Assembly: GCA_037179515.1 (NCBI GenBank)
Contig: JAXCGZ010001906.1
Location: forward strand, 62,001 to 126,000
DNA length: 64,000 nucleotides
Direction of reading: 5' to 3'
From: Halocaridina rubra
Lineage: Eukaryota; Arthropoda; Malacostraca; Decapoda; Atyidae
In this document: one piece after another, positions 1 through 12,490 of the stretch
How positions within the stretch are numbered: position 1 is the stretch's first letter
Layout of the letters: every line of letters starts with the position of its first letter
Position numbers and translations under genes: made by a program
Notes under the pieces: generated by a model
The model's database searches: none
What the model was told of the DNA's origin: nothing
Seen by the model: only the letters and a program-made list of their open reading frames with translations

Positions 1-633
1 TCCTCCCACATCAGTGTGAGAAGAATGAAGCCAGTCACTGTGGTGTACATTGAAGTCTCCAATGTAGAGAACTTCGGCATGTGGGTGAAAAGATAGCAAG
101 GACTCATGGCACGAGGAGAGATATTCAATGAAAGACACAAACTCGGTGGAGTTTGGAGAACAGTAGCAGAAGCAAAGGATGATAGTGGTAGTGGAGAGAT
201 AGACTTTTAGCCAGAGAACATCAAAGTCAGGAGATTGAAGGTCCATGAGCCTCACAGTAGGAGTGTTAATGTTGCAGAAAGCACAGACCCCACCTTTGGA
301 ACAAAAATGAGTATGCAGATTATAGTGGGAGATTTGGAAAGGGTCAATGGAAGCATGTAAAGACAACTGGGTTTCAGATAGGAGGAGGAGGTTAGGGAGG
401 AAAGTGCCCAAGTGCTGTTCCACAGACGAAAGATTAGAGTTCAGCCCACGAATGTTTGAATAGTAAAGAGTGAAAGAAGCAGATCTATTGGGAGGTGCAA
501 GGTTAAGAGCAGAAACATTACTACAACCAGGCGTGTCTGCCCTCAAGCCAATGGTGGAGTCAACACGATCCCCGGAGATTCTTCGCACCCCACTATGCCG
601 GGTACTGGGGGCCATTAGTTGTGAACCTTCCAT
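1..633 (-). CDS. non-LTR retrotransposon ORF2, N-terminal endonuclease part (runs off left edge)
   Basis: An open frame on the minus strand starts at an ATG at 633 (a second ATG lies at 615) and stays open to base 1, giving 211 codons before the window ends. An in-frame TGA lies upstream near 748. The protein has an APE-endonuclease layout: an asparagine near NIRGLNS, a glutamate in LLSETQL, and the GDFNVHHSEW-type strand encoded at about 60-31. It is the same family as the element at 23265-26530, which encodes the same motifs with small differences. The catalytic histidine end and the RT would lie left of the window. This copy is better preserved than the 23-kb one, which has a stop here. 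Clade (Jockey or CR1 group) is inferred from style only. Confidence 0.8.
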   Translation of the reverse strand, partial: MEGSQLMAPSTRHSGVRRISGDRVDSTIGLRADTPGCSNVSALNLAPPNRSASFTLYYSNIRGLNSNLSSVEQHLGTFLPNLLLLSETQLSLHASIDPFQISHYNLHTHFCSKGGVCAFCNINTPTVRLMDLQSPDFDVLWLKVYLSTTTIILCFCYCSPNSTEFVSFIEYLSSCHESLLSFHPHAEVLYIGDFNVHHSDWLHSSHTDVGG

Positions 634-884
634 AAATAAGGACAAAATGTGAGGAAATGGAAGATAAAAGAGACAGATCTGCAGAATGGTGTGACTTGTC
701 AAATGTAATGGAATAGCAAGAGATGTGTAATGAATATGCCAGAATATTCAGTGTAGATGTAGGAATGAGAAAAGAACCATCCTGAAGGAAGACACAACCT
801 GGAACTGTCTGGACCAGTCCTAGTGGCATCCTAATACCTTCAGTCGTAGTCTTTCAACAGGCGGCTGGTGCCATGGCCAACCTA
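634..884 (-). other. probable 5' leader of the non-LTR element at 1-633
   Basis: This stretch lies immediately 5' of the ORF2 start on the minus strand and ends where a tRNA-like repeat begins. No ORF1 can be recognised; the short frames here have no family resemblance. It is called a leader only from its position. Confidence 0.35.
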
Positions 885-2087
<1,203 letters not shown>

Positions 2088-2264
2088 TCCTCTTCTACCG
2101 CTTTATGCGCTCAAATATTATGAAGGAAACTGAAAAAAAGCATTAAGAGCAAACAGCAAATAAACTTGCAAAATAATATCGTCATGGAAATAGTATGCGT
2201 GTGCATCAGCTGATACGGAGGCGGCAAAACGTTTGCATCCTCATGCTCACTGCCACCATACATG
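2088..2264 (+). repeat. repeat R, left part (interrupted by CR1)
   Basis: This segment is the reverse complement of 36422-36605, for example the block around CATCAGCTGATACGGAGGCGGC. Its continuation is found at 7159-7412, on the other side of the CR1 element. Repeat R is thus one unit cut in two here and uninterrupted at 36171-36605. It has no coding potential that I can see. Confidence 0.75.
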
Positions 2265-2559
2265 TGATTACCTAATTGTGTTTACGGGAAAGAGCCCAAA
2301 GCTCGTATCTTCCTGTCTCCTGATAGGTTCCATTTTATACTTAGTGATACTTATCATACCTGTCCTTAAAACTATGGATTGAGATAGCATTAACTACCTC
2401 CTCGCTTAGCGAATTCCAATTATCAACTACTCTTACACTGAAAAAGTATTTTCTTACATCCTGCAAAGAAGTTTTTTTTACCAAGCTTCAAACTATGACC
2501 TCTAGTTCTAGAGCCAGCCATATTAAAATATCGATCCCTATCCACTCTATCATAACCAT

Positions 2560-5160
2560 GAAGGAATTTAAAGACTGTCACCATATCCCCCTCACTCTTC
2601 TAGCTTCGAGAGATGGTAAGTCTAATTCCCTCAGCCTCTCATCATAACTGAGATTGCGTATTTCTGGCAACAGTTTCGTGGCATGTCTTTGAACTTTTTC
2701 AAGCTTAGCTATGTGCTTTTTCAAGTGCGGATTCCAAAAGGGGGTTGCATATTCGAGTTTTGGCCTCACATAGGTTACATAAATATTTCTGAACATTTCC
2801 TTGTCCATGTGCCTGAAGGCTACCCTTACATTTGATAAGAATGCATATGCTGCCCTTACTATGCCATTTATATGTATTTCTGGAAACAAATCTGCCAGTA
2901 TGTTTACTCCTAGATCTCTCTCATTTTCTGTCTCTTGAAGTTGTACTCCAGCCACCGAGTAGTCAAGCTTGGGCCTTCTTGCACTTGTACCCATTCTTAT
3001 TACCTTACATTTTGAAGTATTGAATTTCATTAGCCACTTTTCTGACCACTCATGCAGATTATTTAGATCCTCCTGAATTTCTCTACCATTGTTCTCGTTT
3101 TTTACTTTCTTCACAATCTTTGAATCATCTGCAAACATATTCATGAATGAATTTACAGACCCTGGTAGGTCATTTACATATACAAGGAACAAAAGTGGCC
3201 CTAAAACTGAACCCTGTGGAACTCCACTACTAACTCTTCTCCATTCAGACACTGAGTGTCTTACTCTAACCCTATGCTCCCTTCCTTCTAAGTAAGTTTT
3301 TATCCATTCCAAAACATTTCCACCTATTCTAGCCATTGCTTGCAGCTTCCTAATAAGTCTCCCATGTGGAACAGTGTCAAACGCTTTCTGGAAGTCTAGG
3401 AATATGCAATCTGCCCAGCCCTCTCTTTCCTGTAAGATTTGGCTTACCTCATCATAAAATTCTAATAAGTTTGTTACTGTTGATCTACCTTCTCTGAAGC
3501 CATGTTGCCTCACTGATAAAAAGTTGAGGGATTCCAAATGAAGAGAGATATGTTTCCTTAGTAGTTTCTCCATAACTTTGCAAACTATGCTGGTCAAGGA
3601 ATCTGGTCTATAGTTCAGAGCCGTATCCCTCCTTCCCTTTTTGAAGATAGGTATCACATTTGCTTGTTTCCAGCATCTTGGAATCTCCCCTGACTCCAGT
3701 GACTTTTTAAATATGATACTTAGTGCCACTGATATTGAATTTGCGCATTTTTCAAGCACATGAGGGGATATGTCATCAGGACCTGTAGCTTTATGAACAT
3801 CTAAATCCATCAGCGCTTTGCATACCTCTGTGGCTGTAAGGTTGATGTTCTCTAATACTGGCCCTTGAGCTTCTATCACTGCAATCTGAGGGGGTGGGGT
3901 ATTTTCTACTGTAAATACTGACTGAAACTCCTTGTTCAATTCTTTGCAGATCTCTTCATCCGTCTCAGTGATGCTTCCATCCGCTCTCTTTAGCCTTAAA
4001 ACCTGTTCTTTTACCTTCAGTTTTCCTCTGATAAAGCTGTGGAAAAGCTTGGGATTTTCTTTAGCCTTCCTGGTGATGTCCCTCTCATAGTCTCTCTCTG
4101 CCTCTCTCCTTTTACTTAGGTGGTCATTTCTTGCTCATTTGTAGGTTTGCCAGGCATATGTTTTTTCTCCTCCTATACCTTTTCCAGCATTTGTCTCTCC
4201 ACTCCTTAGTCTTTTACACTCATTATCGAACCATTTCTCTCTGGCATGAATTACACCTACTTTGGTGACAGGTATGCAGCAATCTACTATCTTCCCATAT
4301 TTCTCACAAAAGATGTCATACATTTCTTGTACAGATTAGTTGTAAAATAAGGTTCTCCAGTCAATAACTGAAAAAAGCTCATTCATTTTGATGTCATCTC
4401 CTTTCGGATAGTTCCTCCTCATGTCCTCAGTGCCTCTACTCTCAGGCAGAATATCTTCAATGATATACTCCATCAACAACACACAGTGGTCACTCTTTCC
4501 AATTGGTGGTTCATACTCAATTTTTTCAATATCCAACACATTATCTGTGAACACTAGATCAAGTAGTGATGGCTCATCCCCACCCCTGGCCCTTGTTGGT
4601 TCCATTACATGTTGGTGTAGGAAATTCCTTTGTACACAATCTAGGAATCTTGTCCCGAATGAGTCCTCACCACTGTGTGGGTCAAGATTTACCCAATCTA
4701 TCTCTTTATGATTAAAGTCTCCCATAATCAAAATCCTACATTTTTTTTCCCGTGCCATGTTAACAACTGAGTTTATGACTTCAATAGTACCTATATGACT
4801 TTCCTCATAAACTTCAAGCCTATTTTGGTTCCTTGGTGGGTTGTATACAACAGTTATTATAATGCTCTCTGACCCAGTATTTATGTGAGCAACAAGAAAT
4901 TCCTTGAACTCACTTTCTATAGCCAAGTTTATTTCTTCAACTTGAATCCTTTCACTTATGAGCAGTGCTATCCCTCCACCAGTCCTCTCAGATCTTTCAA
5001 CCCTTAGTATTCTGAAGCCCTTAGGAAAAACTGTGACACTGTTTATGTCCCCACTCAACTTAGTCTCTGTAATTGCTACTATATCTGCCTTACTGTTGTG
5101 AATCCTATCTTTTAATTCTACTGCCTTACCAGCTAATCCATCAGCATTTGTGTATAACAA
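2560..5160 (-). pseudogene. CR1-like ORF2 (APE endonuclease + reverse transcriptase), broken
   Basis: The endonuclease part (5160-4336) has NADGLAGK, ITETKL, MGDFNHKEIDW and GKSDHCVLL, the expected Asn, Glu, Asp/Asn and Ser-Asp-His motifs. A TAA near 4336 interrupts it; copy 3 has a lysine codon there. A one-base loss near 4208 shifts the frame. The RT part (3939-2578) has LDFQKAFDTVPH, SSGVPQGSVLGPLLF and the catalytic FADD, then the CR1-typical ERDLGV block. A one-base loss near 2587 shifts the C-terminus. The ORF2 frame is -1 relative to ORF1 at their junction and I see no ATG there; the first usable codon is a TTG. The same protein is intact downstream of the endonuclease start in copy 3. 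Confidence 0.85.
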
Positions 5161-5162
5161 TC

Positions 5163-6242
5163 CTAATGAGGCCCCATCCCCTGATCTTCTGTCATTATCT
5201 TCTTTATCTCCCCTTTGTCTGGAAGAACTCTGTAATGAAAATTTTTCTTCTCTTCTTCATTTCTTTCATCATTTAACCTTCTTGCCTCTTGCAACAAGTT
5301 TTTGATCTTTCCCATCTCTTCCTGTGTTCTGTATCGTCTAATGAACACTTCTTTGAATTCTTGAAGGTCTTTTAGACTTTTTTTTCTCAACAATATTTCC
5401 CTACATGTTTCCCCTCTCTCAAAGGTTACTTTTGTTGGTCTCGGCTTTCCTTCCCTCGAATATTTACCTAGTTGGTGTATGATTACAATATTGTCAGGAC
5501 CACATACTTCTCCAAGCTTTCTTATCAGGTCTACAACTCTAGCTTTATTTTCTTCAAGTCTCCCCTGCCATGTTGGCTCCTGGGATTCACTTATGCCTGA
5601 GATTACCACTGTCTTCTCCTTATCAAGTGCCTGTTTGATGAGTGGGTTTGCCCTTTCCATCACACCGTCTTTCATTTTTTCGATTACTGTCTCTTTATAG
5701 TCAACTGTTTGTATGTTTTCCATTGCCACCACCTTTACAGCCTCTTTTTCTTCCACATTCCCCTTTAGTGCATCAGCAGAGGAAGTTTTCATGGCATCAT
5801 TTTCCATATTCAGCTCCTGGAACTCTTTTCTGAACTGTTCAATGTTTTCCTTAATCTGGACATTCCAAGCAGCAATCTCGTCTCTCTCAGAAGAGAGCAG
5901 TGAACTAACATCGAATTCCTTTAGGTTGTCATTCAGCTGTTTGTTTTTATCTTCTTGTTTAGAAATTCTAGATTCTAGTTGACTCTTTTCGTCTTCCAGC
6001 TTCTTTATTCTTTTTTCTAGTTCCTTTCTCTCCTGCCCTTGTGCTTTATTTGCTTCTTTCAAAGATCTTATTTGTTCTCTGAGTGTTTCATTCTCTTTCA
6101 TATATCCATCTATATTCCGAATTTTTTCATCAAGGCTTATAACCATTGCCTCTAAATTCTTGATTTTCTGTTTAAGTCTCCTAATGGCTACCCCTCCTAC
6201 CGACCCATGGATGGGGGAGGTTTGGGACAGAGATGTCCTCAT
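5163..6242 (-). CDS. CR1-like ORF1 protein (coiled coil + RRM-like nucleic acid binding region)
   Basis: An intact 359-aa ORF starts with ATG at 6242. Residues about 20-145 are a heptad-rich coiled coil (long Lys/Glu/Leu runs such as LKQKIKNLEAMV), expected to trimerise. Residues about 205-330 look like the RRM-like plus C-terminal region of L1-type ORF1 proteins: VVISGISES, a conserved HQLGKY turn, RPTKVTF and a basic VFIRRYRTQEE block. Such proteins coat the element RNA and act as chaperones in the ribonucleoprotein. ORF1 ends just upstream of ORF2, and the frames overlap in -1 register. That this is ORF1 is firm from position and layout; the exact fold is inferred. Confidence 0.8.
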   Translation of the reverse strand: MRTSLSQTSPIHGSVGGVAIRRLKQKIKNLEAMVISLDEKIRNIDGYMKENETLREQIRSLKEANKAQGQERKELEKRIKKLEDEKSQLESRISKQEDKNKQLNDNLKEFDVSSLLSSERDEIAAWNVQIKENIEQFRKEFQELNMENDAMKTSSADALKGNVEEKEAVKVVAMENIQTVDYKETVIEKMKDGVMERANPLIKQALDKEKTVVISGISESQEPTWQGRLEENKARVVDLIRKLGEVCGPDNIVIIHQLGKYSREGKPRPTKVTFERGETCREILLRKKSLKDLQEFKEVFIRRYRTQEEMGKIKNLLQEARRLNDERNEEEKKNFHYRVLPDKGEIKKIMTEDQGMGPH

Positions 6243-7158
6243 TTTTATGTTCTCCCTCTCACAGAATATAGAAAGAAGAAGAGAAAGAGGAAAAAAAAAG
6301 AGAAAAACTTTTATTTAAGCTTCACACAGAATTTTTATATCTCCATATAAGTGCTATTTAGTGACTCAATTTATTTCTTTTCTGGTAACACACATCTTAA
6401 CTTAAAAACTTGACCATGGTAATTTAAGGATAAAAAGAAAAAGAAAAAAAAATGCAACAAAACAAAAGTCAAACCTGAAGGAAAATTTGAATTTGTGTCT
6501 GAGGAGGCACCCACCTGTTTCTGCTATATATTCTTCCTAACTGATAAACTCACTTGATAACCAAGATATGTTATCACAGGATTAGACTTTACATTTAACT
6601 CAATATATATACAAAATAAAAAAAAATAGTAAAAGAGAAAGCTAAAAGAAAAGCAAAAAAATGAAGAAAATAAGACAGCTGTACTAATTGGCAACTTAAC
6701 TCAGTACTGTTGACAGGTGGATATTTGTTTTTTTTTTTTTTAATTATTCAATTATTTCGTGTATCAAACTAACTAACAAGTTAAAATAGATGGGAAGGAT
6801 ACTGATTTTAACAATATATGGAACAACAGGATCAGGTAAGCGGCTTAAGAGCTTTCCCCAGTTTACACAAAAAATTAGGTAATGTGATGTGATGGCTTCG
6901 CCTCTGGCAACTCTTCTAAATTTCCTTCAAGGCAGAACTGGACAGCAGCTTCTCTCTCCCCTCACGAAAATGTTCTCAATTTTTTTCCTTTAATATTTTG
7001 GACAGTCTCGTCATACAACAAATATAAGTTTTGTACTCACAATACTCTGCAGGATTTCAGATTTATGGAAATTATGGTGAAGTTTTCCACTAAGCACTTA
7101 GTCACTCAAAATCACAAGTAAAAATTTAAGAGAAGCAGTTGCGTGTATAGTCTTTATG
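6243..7158 (-). other. 5' leader of CR1 copy 1
   Basis: About 0.9 kb separates the ORF1 start from the recovered flank of repeat R. It contains A-rich stretches and poly-T but no ORF of note. In a full-length CR1 an internal promoter would lie here; I cannot point to a specific motif. It has no second copy in this window because the other two CR1s are 5'-truncated. Confidence 0.5.
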
Positions 7159-7412
7159 ACGCGAGGTGTATGCCTGTAGCCCACCAATTAATAGAGTGCA
7201 TTAATTTGTTTACTGTACGGTAAATCTGCATATCATTTATACTGTACAATATTTGAAGGTTAATATAAATATCTACAGGTCTTTCTGCTTTGCTATATGT
7301 TTATAAAATATGTTTTATTTATCTTATATCTTTGGTATAGTGTGTCTATGGATGGTTGAGGAATGTATCAATGCCCATTATCATTGTTTCTTATGGAAAA
7401 TTACAATATTAT
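7159..7412 (+). repeat. repeat R, right part
   Basis: Reverse complement of about 36171-36420, for example the GCCCATTATCATTGTTTCTTAT block near 7372-7395. It is the other half of the repeat begun at 2088-2264. Confidence 0.75.
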
Positions 7413-7473
7413 GCGAAACTAACAATGTGCAGCACTTCTGAAAACATATCTTCGCATTGTTCTAGGAACTAGC

Positions 7474-8786
<1,313 letters not shown>

Positions 8787-9013
8787 TCCCCCTCAGCCAA
8801 ACTGAAATTTCTCTATTTCAGCAGCAGCATGGGTTATCTTTTGAGAGCTCTTTTATATATCCTAACTGACATTAGTTTACAATAAAACCTGGGTCGAATT
8901 ATTTAAGCTGTCATCTAGGAATCCCTATTTCTATGAACTTCTAAACAGATTACAGGAACATAGCATTTTTCTTATAGCTTAATAATATTCTTACAGACGA
9001 ACTTCTCTGGACG

Positions 9014-9021
9014 ATCTAGAG
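9014..9021. repeat. 8-bp target site duplication, left (ATCTAGAG)
   Basis: The same eight bases occur directly after the right end of the hAT element at 12483-12490. Eight bases is the hAT hallmark. Confidence 0.95.
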
Positions 9022-9119
9022 CAGGGGTGTGCAACCTTTTTTCCCCAAGGGCCACTAGTCACGACTCTGTTGGTATGGAGGGCCACATAACCTTACTATT
9101 TCATGCTATTTACTACAAT

Positions 9120-9400
9120 TGAAGACATATTATGTGAGATTATACTAATAAAGATAGATAATTAGTTTGTTAGTGATTTTATTTAAATTGGGATCACAAA
9201 AATAAGAATTGTCTGAAACAAAAGTATTTTCCTTACTATAAATGAGCAAATGAAAGTCTACCGTACCTTCTTTTTATAATGTACAATCATAAATAATTAC
9301 TTATTATTGGTTAACTGGGATCATTAACATAAGAACTATCAAACACAGACATTTTCCTAATCATTAATGAGCAAATGAAAGGCTACCCTAGTGAGATGGT
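9120..9400. repeat. old direct duplication inside the hAT 3' flank
   Basis: Two related blocks, near 9180-9265 and 9310-9393, share the pattern TGGGATCA...ATAAGAA...ATTTTCCT...AATGAGCAAATGAAAG. They have diverged clearly, so the duplication is old. Confidence 0.6.
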
Positions 9401-9507
9401 TGATGTTGCATTTGGGACACCAACTCATCAATATCAGGCTGTATTTCAGAATTAGGCATTAAGATAAATATGATTATTTACTTTTGTTGGTAAGTTTGTG
9501 AGAATAT

Positions 9508-9773
9508 TTGTATTGTTCTTTAGGCTAAGATTTTTTTTGATGGACAAAATATTGTTTCTATTACTTATGCTATTTTGTGCAAAAAGAAAAAATTTAATAT
9601 ATTTTTGTAATACTTTTGTAATATTTTGTCAATAAACTATATATATGTATTGTTCTTTAGGCTAAGATTTTTTTTTGATGGACAAAATATTGTTTCTATT
9701 ACTTATGCTATTTTGTGCAAAAAAGAAAAAATTTAATATATTTTTGTAATACTTTTGTAATATTTTGTCAATA

Positions 9774-9780
<7 letters not shown>
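9508..9780. repeat. recent tandem duplication, about 137-bp unit
   Basis: The block starting TATTGTTCTTTAGGCTAAG and ending CAATAAACTATATATATG is repeated in tandem (first copy about 9508-9646, second from about 9647). The copies are almost identical, differing by about a T and an A in homopolymers. The second copy runs straight into the AT array at 9777, which may have grown from its ATATATAT end. Confidence 0.85.

Positions 9781-9861
<81 letters not shown>
9777..9861. repeat. (AT)n array inside hAT
   Basis: 85 bp of AT at the point where the transposase C-terminus should end; the frame goes from CTLHVATSS into Ile-Tyr repeats. Confidence 0.97.
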
Positions 9862-9863
<2 letters not shown>

Positions 9864-11610
9864 ATGATGTGGCTACATGCAGGGTACATTCCAAATGTTC
9901 ATCAGTAAGTAAAGACCTATGCTTGTTTTTAACTAGATTCATTTTTGAAAAAAGCTGCTCACATACATATGTGCTACCAAACACTGCCATCATTTTCCTT
10001 GCATGAGCAGAGAGTTTTGGATACACTGTTACTGATACATGCTTCTTATAAAACTGGTATACTGAACTATCATCAAACTTCTTTCTTAGTTCATCATTGC
10101 ACTGTAGTTCAATTATTTCCATCTGTATGTCCTCGGGAATTGCTGTCACATCCACAGAAAAAGGAGAAGCAAAGACTTCAATGGCTTGTGAATGTTTCTT
10201 GAGGTCACCAAATCTTTCTGAAAATTCCTCTCGTAAGACTGCCAATTTGTCACCATACTTCTGATACTGAGGGTTGCTAGTGTCATGGTTTTACAGTGTA
10301 GGAAAGTGGGCTGGGTTTTGGTTTCTGATTTGTGACTCCCACAGATGCAATTTTATCTGGAAGCCTTTGATCAATGAGAACATCTCATTTATTGATTGAT
10401 CTTTTCCTTGAAGTCTAACATTCAGTGCACTAAGATGATCAGTTATATCTACTAAAAATGCTAAATCACATCTCCATTCCTTATCTCTCAATTCAGGGAT
10501 AGCATTACCTTTCATATCTAAGAACAGTGCAATTTCTTCCAAAAGGTCATATGCTCTCTTCAACATTCCTGCTTTGCTTAGCCACCTTACCTCACAAAAA
10601 TACTTCACATCACTGTACTCTGCATCAATGTCTGCCATTAACTGCTGAAACTCGCGATGATTTAGACCTCTTGACCTAATGAAATTGACAGCTTTCACGA
10701 GAATATTAGTCACATGCTGAAAGTTTATTGTCTTCGCACATAAAGCTTCCTGGTGTATGATACAATGCAGGACAATAAGTGAACCGAAGTCAATCTTTTG
10801 AGACCCCATTCTAGTCTTCAGTAATCTAACAACCCCATATCTCTGACCAGACATTGCAGGCGCACCATCTGTTGTAATGGAAACTAAATTAGTGTAGTCC
10901 AGTCCAAACCTTGCCAATGCTTTTTCCAATTCATCAAAAATAGATTGTCCTGTTGTGGTCCCCTTCATGCTTTGTAGTGAAGCCATTTCCTCTGTAATAT
11001 TATAGTCATTGTCAACTCCCCTAATATACACAGCCAGTTGTGCAGTGTCTGCGGTGTCACAACTCTCATCAAGAGCAACAGAGTATGAAGAAAAAGCACT
11101 AACTCGCTTGGCAATTGTACTTTCAATATTCCCTGAAAGACTGTCTATTCTTCTAGCAACAGTATATCTTGAAAGGCTTATGTTTTCAACTAGTTTCTTT
11201 TTGTCAGGAAACATATTGTCTGAGGCTACACACAAACATTCTTTAACTACCTCACCACCAGAATAGGGCTTGAGTCTTTTTGCAAGGATTTGACTAATCA
11301 AAAAGCTTGTTTTGAGAGATGCATCATATTCCTTAAGTTTCTTTGTAAACACTGACTGTTGTCCTTTCAGAGATTTCTGCAAGAATGATATTTTTTCTTT
11401 GCGTGCTTCACCTGTCATATTTTCATATTCTTTGTGCTTTGTGATGTAGTGTCTTTTGATGTTATATTCTTTTAAAACAGAAATGGTTTCATGGCACACA
11501 AGGCACAATGCTTTCCCCCCTGATTGTATGCATAAATATTGTTTAGTCCATTTCTCTTGAAAACTCCGGTTTTCATCTGAAATCTTGCGTTTTTTACTCG
11601 TAGAAGCCAT
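9862..11610 (-). pseudogene. hAT transposase (BED-like finger, DDE domain, C-terminal dimerisation), one stop
   Basis: The likely start is the ATG at 11610 (MASTSKKRK); an upstream in-frame start at 11643 adds 11 residues. An N-terminal BED-like finger has CLVC and HYITKH. The hAT catalytic acids are visible in VALDESCD, TTDGAPAMSGQ and CEQLFSKMN. The dimerisation region near the C-terminus reads HRSLLTDEHLECTLHVATSS. An in-frame stop near 10291 splits the gene after residue 439, with the same frame continuing at 10288. The C-terminal tail is lost into the AT array. The style resembles the hAT transposases that gave rise to vertebrate GTF2IRD2/SCAND3/ZBED proteins, but this copy sits between intact transposon ends and is a transposase, not a domesticated gene. 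Confidence 0.9.
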
Positions 11611-11677
11611 TATTAGTGCAATAAGATCTCTTCTGCTGAGCAAAATATATAATAGGAAAAAGTTAACTTTAAATTAA

Positions 11678-11966
11678 AGACTAACTCTAATTAAGTTGTT
11701 TATGTTGAAGTTTTGTGATTGGCTTTAGAAAACTTGCAAGCAAAACATTTTGAGAATTAAATATTTCTGCTGAAAATGTGGTATTAATTATATTGCGATC
11801 TATTACATTTTTCTTAATTAAAGGCTTTAATTAAGAATAATGTAATAGATTGCAATACAATTAGTACCAAATTTCAGCAGAAATATATAATTCTCAAAAT
11901 GTTTTGCTTGCAAGTTTTCTAAAGCTAATCACAAAACTGCAACATAAACAACTTAGAGTTAGACTT
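11678..11966. repeat. long near-perfect palindrome upstream of the hAT transposase
   Basis: Two arms of about 140 bp are inverted copies of each other, centred on the G at 11824 (TTAATTAAAG G CTTTAATTAA). The outer part pairs AGACTAACTCTAA with TTAGAGTTAGACT. There are scattered mismatches and a 4-base gap near the outer edge. It lies between the transposase start and the 5' TIR, where a promoter or leader is expected. It could be a small foldback insertion or an element-specific inverted repeat; no target duplication around it was recognised. Confidence 0.9.
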
Positions 11967-12217
11967 GGAATACCGGTAATCACAAATCAACCACAACAAA
12001 TGAAGCACACTGATTTCACCACTTGAGTCTGAGATAAACTGAGAACTATATTAATTCCTGTAGGGCTGTACTGCAAAGCATAGCAGAGAGTGTAAAAAGT
12101 GTAAACATCCAACCTTAAAAATAATGATCGTTCCGGTGTTTACAATGATCTTAAAAGGGGTTACTGATAACGATGACCCCTCGTACCATCGGTTATTGAG
12201 GAAGGGTTGTTGATGAA

Positions 12218-12221
<4 letters not shown>

Positions 12222-12301
<80 letters not shown>

Positions 12302-12323
12302 TTGATGGAATATTCAGTTCGAG

Positions 12324-12382
<59 letters not shown>
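12222..12382. repeat. (GA)n and (CT)n tracts in inverted arrangement
   Basis: A (GA)n tract (12222-12298) is followed after 27 bp by a (CT)n tract (12326-12382). A single strand can fold the two into a hairpin stem of more than 50 bp. Confidence 0.97.
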
Positions 12383-12386
<4 letters not shown>

Positions 12387-12482
12387 GCCGTACTATAGCT
12401 TATTTATTTTTAGGAGAAAGGGCCTCAATGAAAGCCTTTGAGGGCCGCATGCGGCTCTTGGGCCACAGGTTGCACACTCCTG

Positions 12483-12490
12483 ATCTAGAG
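12483..12490. repeat. 8-bp target site duplication, right (ATCTAGAG)
   Basis: Exact match to 9014-9021 immediately outside the right TIR. Confidence 0.95.

Larger units (their letters stand above)
2265..7158 (-). mobile_element. CR1-like non-LTR retrotransposon, apparently full length (copy 1)
   Basis: The element reads on the minus strand as a 5' leader (7158-6243), ORF1 (6242-5163), ORF2 with endonuclease and RT (about 5160-2560), a short 3' UTR and a 3' end made of a GATTACCTAATTGT-type unit (plus-strand reading, about 2265-2282). Both ends are set by comparison with the uninterrupted repeat R at 36171-36605: R stops near 2264 and resumes near 7159. No target duplication longer than a few bases is visible, which fits CR1 behaviour. 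Two 5'-truncated relatives lie at 38457-39502 and 58431-61081. The length of about 4.9 kb is normal for CR1. Confidence 0.85.
9022..12482 (-). mobile_element. hAT DNA transposon, complete ends
   Basis: The element is 3461 bp. Its ends are CAGGGGTGTGCAACCT (9022) and, read inward from the right, CAGGAGTGTGCAACCT (12482), a 16-bp inverted repeat with one mismatch. Perfect 8-bp duplications flank it. Inside, on the minus strand, is a hAT transposase gene with one nonsense codon and its 3' end replaced by an AT array. The element also carries a 0.29-kb palindrome, an inverted GA/CT tract pair and two internal duplications. It probably cannot move by itself now. It is the only DNA transposon I can establish in the window. 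Confidence 0.95.

Noticed and set aside
2832..3295. Plus-strand ORFs repeated at 39038 and 59011
   Set aside because: Antisense shadows of the CR1 RT, repeated because the element is repeated.
10291..11643. Domesticated hAT-derived host gene
   Set aside because: It sits within intact TIRs and target duplications and has a nonsense codon; it is an ordinary transposon copy.
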